NCBI GenBank assembly: GCA_903933995.1
Contig: CAIZMD010000693.1
Location: forward strand, 1 to 32,382
Source of the DNA: an uncultured Bacteroidota bacterium
Lineage (GTDB): Bacteria > Bacteroidota > Bacteroidia > Chitinophagales > Chitinophagaceae
Length of the DNA: 32,382 nt
Direction of reading: 5' to 3'
How positions within the stretch are numbered: the stretch's first letter is position 1; every line of letters starts with the position of its first letter. Under the pieces are notes generated by a model. It did no database searches. It saw nothing but the letters and a program-made list of their open reading frames with translations, and was not told the DNA's origin. The position numbers were made by a program, and so were the translations under genes. Below, piece by piece: positions 24,731 through 32,382 of this stretch.

Positions 24731-26689
24731 TTACCAACCTGGGTTTTGGACAATAAACCCTTTATTCACTTCATTTTGAGCAAAAGGGAAAAAATACATT
24801 TTATCTTCCCAAACTCGCGACTCAAAAGTTTCAATACGATAGGACAATAAATTATCATTCGCCAAACGTTGTGCGGGTGTTAATGCTGTAGTTGGATTTA
24901 CATATGGTGTACTACTATTTTCATACAAGAAAATTCTAGTAAACTGACCTTTCATTACGCCGTCATTGCTAGCAATTTTCCATCTTCTTACATCAAAAAA
25001 CCGATGCTCTTCTCCATATAATTCAACTGATCTTTCACGTTGAATATATTCTCTCGTTTTTGATTTATCACCATAAATAGAAGCATAAGTGGAATTACCC
25101 GGAGCTAAATCTGGCAATCCCCCTCTTTTTCTAATTACGTTAAGTGCAGTAAATATTTCTGCATTCGATGGGTTGATTTCATTTAGTGCTTCAGCATAAC
25201 CCAAATAAAATTCTGCTAAACGGAAAATAGGCCAATAGAAATTAGCGGTACCATTAACTTGATTAACTAAATTAATAAACTTCTTTTGATGTATTCCATT
25301 AGGTATTCCATTTCCTATTAAAGCAGTACCTGCTCCAATTTGAACAGTATTCCCTGTTAATCCTTTTTGTTTGTAAAGAAACTTAGCTGTATCACTCCCT
25401 CCTTGCGCAGGCATCAACCCAGTATTGGTGTAGGCAGACCCTGGCCACCATGCAACTGCTTGGAAACGTGGTTCCATTCGTTTCATGATTGATTTTAGTT
25501 GTGTAAAAGTTCCATCCGTTGGAATACTCACATCATTACCATTTACATCCCTAAATGTTTTAGTGATAAAATTCATTGGAAGGGCCATTACAGTATTACC
25601 CCAGGAAAAATATATAGGGCAACACCATCTTACTACATTAGCCCCACCAGCTTGTTGCCCATGAGATTTATCATAAAACAACAATTCTTTATTTCTTGGA
25701 TCAAGTGCTGCACCTGTAGCATAGTTATAACTTTCACTTTTTCCTAGTGACGCATCATCTAATAAAGAATACCCATTGCTTAGGGCCCAGTCCAAAACAG
25801 TTTTATGAGCATTCGCAGCCAAAATCCAACGATTAGGATCTGCGGAACCCATACAAACAAGGCTATCATTTGCACTTGAAACTGGAGGTGTATTGGTATT
25901 AACCAATGGACTAGCTGCCCACAATAAAGTAACCGCTTTAAGTGAAAGTGCTACGCCCTTATTTACTCTTCCAATATCAGAAGCCGGAAAATTATCTGGT
26001 AAATTAGGAATAGCTTCATCACAGCTTTTAATAATAAAATCAATGGTAGATTTTAAACTTCTTCTATTACCTGAAGGAATTACCTGAGCTTGGTTAACTC
26101 CATTAACTTCGTTGATTTGAACTATCGGCGTTTGATCAATGATTGGAATACCTCCATATCTAATCATCGCTTCATAATGCATTAAAGCTCTAAGTAGTTT
26201 TGCTTCTGCAATAGTTTGATCTCTAAGTTGGGCTGTCCAATTAATTGAACCAGTATTTCCAATAGGAACTTTACTTGCATTTTCAATATAAATGGATGCA
26301 TTTCGCATGCCAATTGTTACTCTATTATATGAAAATTCATCTTGAAATGAAGGGCCCCAAGTACCAGCATTAAATGCATTAGCTCTTCCTCCAGTACCAA
26401 ATTGATCGCCCTCATCACTAGCTGCTAATAATAGTCCATCCACACTACCTGCATCACTTAATCCAGATCCTCCATCACCTGTAGGAAATCCATTGATAAC
26501 ACAAGTTGCATATACATTCCAGAGAGCACGTTGTGCCGCATCTGGAGTGGTAAATACCGAATCAACCGTAATGATACTACCACTTGGTTGCTCAAGAAAC
26601 CTTTTACAAGAAGTATTGAACAATAAAATACACAACACAAGTACAGGTGCAACTTTAAAGTAAAATTTCATTTTAATATATTTTGGCAT
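24731..26689 (-). CDS. SusD/RagB-family glycan-binding lipoprotein (first pair)
   Basis: This is a 652-residue SusD homologue. A signal peptide with lipobox LFNTSC gives a lipidated Cys at residue 28. Typical elements are AEAKLLRALMHYEAMIRYGG in the helical core, RLAEFYLGYAEALNEI, and the RagB motif ERSVELYGEEHRFFDVRRW, with the terminal VQNPGW. It pairs with susC1 directly upstream (20-base gap) and is followed by susC2. The two SusD proteins share these motifs but differ strongly in length and loops, so they probably bind different parts or sizes of the glycan. The in-frame ATG at 26671 (MKFYFK) would give a more usual signal peptide and is a good alternative start. Confidence 0.94.
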   Translation of the reverse strand: MPKYIKMKFYFKVAPVLVLCILLFNTSCKRFLEQPSGSIITVDSVFTTPDAAQRALWNVYATCVINGFPTGDGGSGLSDAGSVDGLLLAASDEGDQFGTGGRANAFNAGTWGPSFQDEFSYNRVTIGMRNASIYIENASKVPIGNTGSINWTAQLRDQTIAEAKLLRALMHYEAMIRYGGIPIIDQTPIVQINEVNGVNQAQVIPSGNRRSLKSTIDFIIKSCDEAIPNLPDNFPASDIGRVNKGVALSLKAVTLLWAASPLVNTNTPPVSSANDSLVCMGSADPNRWILAANAHKTVLDWALSNGYSLLDDASLGKSESYNYATGAALDPRNKELLFYDKSHGQQAGGANVVRWCCPIYFSWGNTVMALPMNFITKTFRDVNGNDVSIPTDGTFTQLKSIMKRMEPRFQAVAWWPGSAYTNTGLMPAQGGSDTAKFLYKQKGLTGNTVQIGAGTALIGNGIPNGIHQKKFINLVNQVNGTANFYWPIFRLAEFYLGYAEALNEINPSNAEIFTALNVIRKRGGLPDLAPGNSTYASIYGDKSKTREYIQRERSVELYGEEHRFFDVRRWKIASNDGVMKGQFTRIFLYENSSTPYVNPTTALTPAQRLANDNLLSYRIETFESRVWEDKMYFFPFAQNEVNKGFIVQNPGW

Positions 26690-26694
26690 TGTAC

Positions 26695-26703
26695 AATCGT
26701 TTT
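26695..26703 (-). repeat. AAAACGATT element upstream of susD1
   Basis: On the minus strand AAAACGATT ends five bases before the susD1 ATG at 26689, in the 20-base gap after susC1. It is identical to the copy before susC2. Confidence 0.45.
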
Positions 26704-26709
26704 AAAATT

Positions 26710-29700
26710 TTAAAACTGAATATTTAAACCGAAATTCAAAACACGCATCATTGGATAAACTGATCCATTAGAACTCGGAATCTCAGGATCAAAATATGGC
26801 ATTTGAGTCCATGTAACCAGATTTTGACCGTTGAGGTAAACTCGCAAAGACTTCATTGCCAATTTTTCCAATATTTTATTTGAGAAACTATAAGCAATCT
26901 CAATATTTTTTATTCTTAAATACGATGCATCTCTCATCCAATAAGAAGACACTCTATAATTATGCCTATTGGCATCTGGTGCGGCGGTTAATCTTGGTAA
27001 AGAAATTGGACTTCCACTTGCATATCTTTCAGCTGACCAACTTTCTTTTGCATTTTCAAATGCTGTTTTAGTTCCAGCTATAAAGGGCCAAGCAGATTCT
27101 CCGGTTAAATAAGTAGATACATTTCCAGCACCTTGAAAAAATATAGACAATTCAAATCCTTTGTATTGAATTCCAAAAGTGGCTCCATAAATTATCCCTG
27201 GTATGTTTGGGTTTCCAATATTTGTTCGGTCATTATCATCAATTAAACCATCTCCATTAACGTCTTTATACCTAATATCTCCAGGCTTTAAGCCAGCACC
27301 CTCCCATGCAGATTTAGGTCTTTTAGGATCGTTGATTTCCTCTAATGTATTAAAGAGGCCTTCTGCAATTAAACCCTTAGGTTGCCCAATTCTATTTGCA
27401 GTCATAGCCAATCCTGTGAAGGGTTGGGGGGCTTCATCCATATATATAATTTTATTTTTTGTATAGGTAAAATTGGCGTTTGCAAAATACGTTAAGCCTG
27501 ATTTTGCAATAGTATTTCTATAGCCTATTTCAATTTCAAATCCTTTATTCTCAGCTATACCTATATTATAGGGAGAAATTAGATTAGTTGGGCCAAATGT
27601 TACGGGAACATTAAGATTCCACAGAATTTTTTCCCTTCTTTCTGAGAATAAATCCGTTGTTAAAGAAAGTTTGTTTTTAAAGAATCTAAAATCCGCTCCA
27701 ATGTTGGTTTTACGGGCAACCTCCCAAGTTACTCCTGGATTTCCAATACTAGACTCTCTATACCCAGTAACTGGAGTATTAGCTAGGCCTAAAAAATAAG
27801 ATCCTCCTGAAGCAAAGGACGATGGCAAGAATAAAAAACGATTCCCGCCAATTTTATCATTTCCTACGGTTCCGTAAGAGCCTCTTAACTTTAAATAATT
27901 AAATGCATCCGATTTAGGAAAGAAATTTTCTTGTGATATTAAATATCCTGCACTAAATGAAGGGAAAAAACCAAATTGTTTTCCAACAGCAAAATTCTCT
28001 GACCCATTGTAACCAATGTTCAAGTCTGCAAAATACTTATTTTGAAAATTATAGGTTACCCTACTAACCAGTCCTAGGTAATTAAACGGCAATTGATTGC
28101 CACCATCATATAACCTCTCTGCAGTTCCTAAAAATAAGCCTGTAACTGTATGATTGCCAAAAGTTCTATTGAATTCTATTGCTGCTTCACCGTATATTTT
28201 TCTGTTTTTACTAAAACTTTCGCTTTGAAAACCAACAGGACCTTCAAATTGATTTACAACTGGAATTGGCACGATAGAATCTTGGAAAGTTGATGCTCGA
28301 GGATTCCTTCTTAAATCCCACATTGGAATTTGCTTTCTTCTTGAAACAGCTTGTAAATAATAACTATCATATGCACCCATGGCCCTTACTGACAAACCTT
28401 TAGTAATGCCATCTAATTTGTATTTTCCGCCAATATTAATATTTAATCGGCTGCTATAATTTACGTTAAAACCATTGAATAACATTTGATATAAGGGCGT
28501 ATTAGAAATATTCCAAGCAGCTAAGCCATCAATATTCCTAACTAATTTACCCTCATATAATACTGGTGTCATAATTGGGTTGGCAGAAAGAATTGTACCA
28601 AAAATGTCACTAGTGGCACTATTGGAATAATTAGAATTTTGAATTTCAGCAGAAGATTTAACGAATAATGTGAGGTTTTTAGAAATATTGAAATCGAAAT
28701 TACTTCTAATATTATAACGCTTGAAATTGGGATTTGCGCTAAACTCTGGAAAAAGACCACCTGTTGTGTAGATACCATCTTGATTCAAATAGCCAAGTGA
28801 AACAAAATATTTAGCATCTTGTGTTCCCCCACTTACATTCAAGTTATACTGTTGCTGAGGAGCAAAATCTTTAAGCATATAATCCATCCAGCGAACATTA
28901 GGATGAAAAATTGGGTCATCTCCTTTTCTAAATCTTTCAATATCATAATCACTAAACCTTTTGGCATTGGGATTATTTTGATCATTTACTTCTGCTTCAT
29001 TCCTCAATAAAGCATAGTCTACCGCATTTAATTCTTTAGGAAGACGAATTGGATTTTGCCAACCTAGATTACTGGAGAAGGTAAATTGAGGTTTGCCTAA
29101 TTGACCTGTTTTTGTAGTAATGATAATAACACCGTTTGCTCCACGTACCCCAAATACCGCTGTAGCAGAGGCGTCTTTTAAAATATTAAAAGATTCAATT
29201 GTGTAAGGGTCAATTCCATTTAAACTTCTCTGAACACCATCTACTAAAACAAGTGGGGTTGCGCTTGTTCCTCCGGCAAATGTAGCAACCCCTCTAATGA
29301 AAATATCAGCGATATCCCTTCCAGGTTCACCACCGCGTTGAACGGTATAAATACCTGGAGCCCTTCCCGCTAAAGCATTTGCAACACTTGAAACTGGCGC
29401 TTTTAATATGTCTGTTGGAGAAACGGCTCCAATGGCCCCTGTTACTGTAACTTTTTTCTGAGTACCATAACCTACAACAACTACATCATCTAACTTAGTA
29501 ATACTTGAAACCAAAGATATCCCTAATGAGCTTTGATTACCCACAACCACTTCTTGAATTGTATACCCAGTATAATTGAATACTAAAACAGATGAGTTGT
29601 CATTAACTTTTATTGAAAATTTTCCATTGGCATCAGTTGTAGTTCCTGCTTTTGTACCTTTCACTTGAACAGATACACCTGCCAGAGAATTCCCTTTTTC

Positions 29701-30102
29701 GTCAGTAACAGTTCCAGTAATTATACTGGGCTCTTTAAAATTATTTATTTGCTTACCAGGATCAGTTGTTACAATTAAAGATGTTTCTTTTTCAATTTGT
29801 TTTAAAATAATTAAATCATTGTTAACCTCAAAAATAAGATCCATGTCTTTAGAGATTTTTTCTAAAAAATCTAAAAGAGGTTTGTCAATAATTTTAATGG
29901 AAATTTTTCTAGAAGCTTGAATTTTTTCGACACTATAAACAAACCTAACTGCAGCCTGTTTTTCAATTAGTGTAAGTACTTTTTTTAATTCCAAATTGTT
30001 AACCTGAATATTGATTTTTTTTTCAGTAACATTTTGCGAATTAGCATACCCACATATCTGCACAAAAAACAATACTATAAAGGGAAAAAATGATTTTCTC
30101 AT
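26710..30102 (-). CDS. SusC-type TonB-dependent transporter with STN signalling domain
   Basis: This 1130-residue transporter has signal-transducer architecture. After the signal peptide (ending near GYANSQN) comes an STN domain at about 30-101 (NIQVNNLELKKVLTLIEKQ, ISKDMDLIFEVNNDLIIL). A carboxypeptidase-regulatory-like domain spans about 126-200 (ITGTVTDEKGNSLAGVSV), followed by a TonB-box region with VVVVGYGTQKK (207-217) and the plug at about 216-335 (LVLVDGVQRSL, ASATAVFGVRGANGV). The 22-strand barrel includes KDVNGDGLIDDNDR. STN-bearing transporters contact a FecR-type anti-sigma factor in the periplasm, and a FecR gene lies 53 bases upstream here, so this is the probable substrate sensor of the locus. 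It is the first of the structural genes. The A/T-rich 53-base gap may hold the promoter used by the ECF sigma factor, but no known consensus was recognised. Confidence 0.96.
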   Translation of the reverse strand: MRKSFFPFIVLFFVQICGYANSQNVTEKKINIQVNNLELKKVLTLIEKQAAVRFVYSVEKIQASRKISIKIIDKPLLDFLEKISKDMDLIFEVNNDLIILKQIEKETSLIVTTDPGKQINNFKEPSIITGTVTDEKGNSLAGVSVQVKGTKAGTTTDANGKFSIKVNDNSSVLVFNYTGYTIQEVVVGNQSSLGISLVSSITKLDDVVVVGYGTQKKVTVTGAIGAVSPTDILKAPVSSVANALAGRAPGIYTVQRGGEPGRDIADIFIRGVATFAGGTSATPLVLVDGVQRSLNGIDPYTIESFNILKDASATAVFGVRGANGVIIITTKTGQLGKPQFTFSSNLGWQNPIRLPKELNAVDYALLRNEAEVNDQNNPNAKRFSDYDIERFRKGDDPIFHPNVRWMDYMLKDFAPQQQYNLNVSGGTQDAKYFVSLGYLNQDGIYTTGGLFPEFSANPNFKRYNIRSNFDFNISKNLTLFVKSSAEIQNSNYSNSATSDIFGTILSANPIMTPVLYEGKLVRNIDGLAAWNISNTPLYQMLFNGFNVNYSSRLNINIGGKYKLDGITKGLSVRAMGAYDSYYLQAVSRRKQIPMWDLRRNPRASTFQDSIVPIPVVNQFEGPVGFQSESFSKNRKIYGEAAIEFNRTFGNHTVTGLFLGTAERLYDGGNQLPFNYLGLVSRVTYNFQNKYFADLNIGYNGSENFAVGKQFGFFPSFSAGYLISQENFFPKSDAFNYLKLRGSYGTVGNDKIGGNRFLFLPSSFASGGSYFLGLANTPVTGYRESSIGNPGVTWEVARKTNIGADFRFFKNKLSLTTDLFSERREKILWNLNVPVTFGPTNLISPYNIGIAENKGFEIEIGYRNTIAKSGLTYFANANFTYTKNKIIYMDEAPQPFTGLAMTANRIGQPKGLIAEGLFNTLEEINDPKRPKSAWEGAGLKPGDIRYKDVNGDGLIDDNDRTNIGNPNIPGIIYGATFGIQYKGFELSIFFQGAGNVSTYLTGESAWPFIAGTKTAFENAKESWSAERYASGSPISLPRLTAAPDANRHNYRVSSYWMRDASYLRIKNIEIAYSFSNKILEKLAMKSLRVYLNGQNLVTWTQMPYFDPEIPSSNGSVYPMMRVLNFGLNIQF

Positions 30103-30155
30103 AGCAAGCGTAGTTTTATTTTATATTATATTAAATTGATCCAAAAAAAAGGCAA

Positions 30156-31295
30156 CTATTTTTTGAAACAACCTTTTGCATTAATTATGACTCTACCATC
30201 CAATACTTCGTAATAACCATTTAAAGCTTTACAAATAATATTCAACTGCTCATACAAACTATATCCTTCCAGATTGGCGTTTAACGTACAACCAGCCAAA
30301 AGTTCTTCATCAAATACAATGTCAATTCCATAGACATCTTTTAAAATAGCAAACACTTTATTAATTGGCGCTTCATCAAAATTGAATAGTTTTTTAGCGT
30401 CTGTTTCTGGCTTTAATAGAATGGGTTCATTAACTAAAGTCTTTACAAGACTAGCATCTGATTTTAAAAAACTTACTTTTTGATTCGGTATCAAAACAAT
30501 ACTGGATAATTCATTTGAAACCTTTTTCTCCGTAGTTACAAATTTTGGATTGGTAAATACCGAAACTCTACCCGAAGCTACTTCTACTACAACTTCTTTA
30601 TCCATTGCGTATGATCTAACTCTAAATTTAGTGCCCAATACTTTGGTGACTAATCCATCAGCGTATACTAAAAATGGCTTTTGAGTATTTCGTACAACTT
30701 CAAAAAATGCTTCCCCAACTAGAAATACTTCTCTTTTTTCTAAATTGATAAATTTTTCTGCATAACTTATTTTAGACTTTGTACTTAATGTAGTTCTAGT
30801 TCCATCAGGTAATGTAATAATCAATGGTGCATTTGTTTGATTAACTTTTTCAATGAGTCGATGGGGTACTTCTTTAATTAAATTTTCATAAGTTGGTTGA
30901 AAAGAAAGATTTACAGAATTCTTTTGTTCAACCCAAACTCCACCCATGACTGCCATTAATAAAATGGAAGCGGCTATGATCAAATATTTAAAGGAACTTT
31001 TTACTGGAGTTGATTCAATAAAAATCGAGTCTTCAATATTGTCTAGTTCAAGTATTCTTTGTGTATCCCTAACTAACTCTTGCACTTCATCTTCGTGAAA
31101 AATATCATTATCAATATAAACGGAAAGTATCAACAACTTTGCTTTTTCAATAATTGGTTCTTTATCAGGATATTGTTTTACCCACTGTTCCCAATAGGCA
31201 AAATCTTTACCACCATTCATCACATCCGTTCTAAAACGCTCATCCCAGAAGAAGTCTTCAAGGCTATAGTGCAAATATGGATCTTGTATTATCAT
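30156..31295 (-). CDS. FecR-family anti-sigma factor
   Basis: This 379-residue inner-membrane regulator is thought to hold the ECF sigma factor inactive until SusC1 signals ligand binding. The N-terminal cytoplasmic part (about 1-103) would contact the sigma factor. A single membrane helix spans about 104-121 (YLIIAASILLMAVMGGVW). The periplasmic FecR domain lies at about 150-255 (LPDGTRTTLSTKSKISY, GEAFFEVVRNTQKPFLVYA, VLGTKFRVRSY). A C-terminal DUF4974-like domain at about 308-375 (FNFDEAPINKVFAILKDVYG) resembles an STN module and should dock with the STN domain of SusC1. It lies between the sigma gene (61-base gap) and susC1, the classic order of such trans-envelope relays. Confidence 0.95.
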   Translation of the reverse strand: MIIQDPYLHYSLEDFFWDERFRTDVMNGGKDFAYWEQWVKQYPDKEPIIEKAKLLILSVYIDNDIFHEDEVQELVRDTQRILELDNIEDSIFIESTPVKSSFKYLIIAASILLMAVMGGVWVEQKNSVNLSFQPTYENLIKEVPHRLIEKVNQTNAPLIITLPDGTRTTLSTKSKISYAEKFINLEKREVFLVGEAFFEVVRNTQKPFLVYADGLVTKVLGTKFRVRSYAMDKEVVVEVASGRVSVFTNPKFVTTEKKVSNELSSIVLIPNQKVSFLKSDASLVKTLVNEPILLKPETDAKKLFNFDEAPINKVFAILKDVYGIDIVFDEELLAGCTLNANLEGYSLYEQLNIICKALNGYYEVLDGRVIINAKGCFKK

Positions 31296-31356
31296 ACAAA
31301 AATGAAGTGTTAAAAATTATAGAGACCAACTATTTAATTCCATACCATGGATTCAA

Positions 31357-32016
31357 CTAAAATATATTTTTGACAAATAATAAAACCAATAGTATTTTAT
31401 ATAGCTTCCAAACAGATTCTGGAGTAGCACTTTTCAACTTTACTAAAGCAATTTGAAGGATATTGGATACAGTTTGTGGTGCTATTTCTAACACATTGGC
31501 AATTTCTTCTCTACTTAACGTCTCAAAAAACTTTAAATAAACTACTTCCTTTTGACGAGCGGGTAATTTGGCTATTAGTTCATTAAAGTGCTTAGATAAA
31601 ATTTTTGCTTGTTCCGATGCAATCATTTTATTGTCAATTCCTAAAACAAAGGAAAAAGATTCCATGTAAATTGGGTCCAAATTTATAGTGGATGTTTTGT
31701 GCAGTTTTTTGATCTTTCTAAGTAGCAATCGTCTAAAGGATGTAAATAGATATGATTTAAGATTTACAGAAGTTGCTAATTGGTTTCTTCGCTCCCATAA
31801 AACAATGAATAATTCTTGAACAGAATCTTTAATTAACTCTTTGTCAGAAGTAAACCTTAATCCATAATTTGCAAGAGGCCGAAAAAATGATTGCATCAGC
31901 TTTGCTAAAGCATTCTTATCTCCCTTAAGAAGATCTTGCCAAGTTGAATTATCATTTTCCAGATTAAAACTCACATATATGCATTGAAGTAGTTCAGCTT
32001 CTAATATAGAGCACAT
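31357..32016 (-). CDS. ECF-type RNA polymerase sigma factor
   Basis: This 219-residue sigma-70 family factor of the Bacteroidota ECF type probably activates the PUL and its own operon. Region 2 spans about 35-105 (DKELIKDSVQELFIVLWERR, LKSYLFTSFRRLLLRKIK). Region 4 spans about 135-195 and includes LPARQKEVVYLKFFETLSRE and a helix-turn-helix EEIANVLEIAPQTVSNIL. After region 4 the chain ends in a short hydrophobic tail (LYKILLVLLFVKNIF). The start is uncertain: the first ATG (32016) adds about 22 residues before the usual beginning near NSTWQDLLKGDK, and no ATG lies between. Upstream, 32017-32153 is an A/T-rich gap in which no convincing TTG/TAnnTTTG pair is visible. Confidence 0.93.
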   Translation of the reverse strand: MCSILEAELLQCIYVSFNLENDNSTWQDLLKGDKNALAKLMQSFFRPLANYGLRFTSDKELIKDSVQELFIVLWERRNQLATSVNLKSYLFTSFRRLLLRKIKKLHKTSTINLDPIYMESFSFVLGIDNKMIASEQAKILSKHFNELIAKLPARQKEVVYLKFFETLSREEIANVLEIAPQTVSNILQIALVKLKSATPESVWKLYKILLVLLFVKNIF

Positions 32017-32153
32017 TTTTAGTTCTTCATACCATATAATTTGTGATTATTTTTAAAAGAGTGGGAGTTACATTTTCAATCTAACCATAAATCATACTTA
32101 AATAGGCCAGTTTTTGAACCCAATTTTTATAAGTCGGGAGAGAACCCCTAAAT

Positions 32154-32182
32154 AAAAAAGGTCCGGACTTTCATCCGAACCT
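32154..32182 (-). terminator. Terminator after frr
   Basis: On the minus strand AGGTTCGGA (32182-32174) pairs with TCCGGACCT (32167-32159), nine pairs with one G-U, around a six-base loop. Six T residues follow (32159-32154, sharing the last stem base). It lies 26 bases beyond the frr stop codon and separates frr from the PUL. Confidence 0.85.
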
Positions 32183-32207
32183 CTCTTTTTGATTAAGTAA
32201 TAACCAA

Positions 32208-32382
32208 TTAGATGGTCATCATTTCTTTTTCCTTTGCAGCTAAGTGTTTTTCAACCAGTGCAATGAATTTATCAGTTAGGTCTTGAATGGTTTTTTCTGC
32301 GTCTTTGGCAACGTCTTCACTCAAGCCGTCTTTTTGTAATTTCTTTACCTGCTCAATACTATCGCGGCGGATATTGCGGATG
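32208..32382 (-). CDS. frr: Ribosome recycling factor, C-terminal fragment
   Basis: The last 57 codons and the stop (TAA, 32208-32210) of frr are present, and the gene continues beyond the right edge. The translated end reads IRNIRRDSIEQVKKLQ, DGLSEDVAKDAEKTIQDLTD and KEKEMMTI. This matches the well-conserved C-terminal helix of RRF, which separates ribosomal subunits after termination together with EF-G. It is a housekeeping gene and marks the right border of the accessory locus. Confidence 0.95.
   Translation of the reverse strand, partial: IRNIRRDSIEQVKKLQKDGLSEDVAKDAEKTIQDLTDKFIALVEKHLAAKEKEMMTI

Noticed and set aside
6619..32207. Integration of the PUL by an identifiable mobile element
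   Set aside because: No integrase, transposase, tRNA gene or direct repeats were found at the borders. The inverted repeats seen at 6630 and 32159 are transcription terminators.

Overview
The window comes from a member of the Bacteroidota. The signs are two SusC/SusD pairs, a FecR/ECF-sigma regulator pair with a DUF4974-type tail, TAnnTTTG-like promoter boxes and almost no Shine-Dalgarno sequences. The style of the core genes suggests Chitinophagaceae or a near relative, but that is inference. No rRNA, tRNA, CRISPR array, transposase or phage gene is visible.

Left flank (1-6.63 kb): compact housekeeping genes on both strands. In order they are the 5' part of a secreted M28-type peptidase, a LytS/LytT-type two-component pair, dxs (isoprenoid precursor synthesis), scpA (chromosome condensation), mscL (osmotic valve) and an EamA/DMT transporter. 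Hairpin terminators follow the lytT-like gene and dxs, and one lies beyond EamA.

Middle (6.63-32.0 kb): one large polysaccharide utilization locus (PUL), entirely on the minus strand and so read from right to left. An ECF sigma factor and a FecR anti-sigma factor come first. They are followed by susC1 (with the STN signalling domain), susD1, susC2 (without any N-terminal extension), susD2, a lipoprotein heparinase II/III-type lyase, a Cys-type sulfatase, an unrecognised Asp-rich secreted protein, a second heparinase II/III-type lyase, a ROK kinase, a sialate O-acetylesterase-like esterase and a GH2 glycosidase. Gaps from susC1 to the GH2 gene are 86 bp or less. A hairpin with a T-rich tail lies just beyond the GH2 gene, so the structural genes look like one transcript of about 23 kb.

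How the genes probably work together (inference): the two SusCD pairs import oligosaccharides. The two lyases cut a uronic-acid-containing glycan, the sulfatase and esterase remove sulfate and acyl groups, GH2 releases terminal sugars and the ROK kinase phosphorylates a released hexose or hexosamine. SusC1 presumably reports the substrate through FecR to the sigma factor. The target would be a sulfated, probably acylated, uronate-bearing polysaccharide, but the sequence does not identify it. The Asp-rich 601-residue protein (14487-16292) is the best candidate for something undescribed.

Right flank (32.15-32.38 kb): the terminator and 3' end of frr (ribosome recycling factor), so the PUL sits between housekeeping genes.
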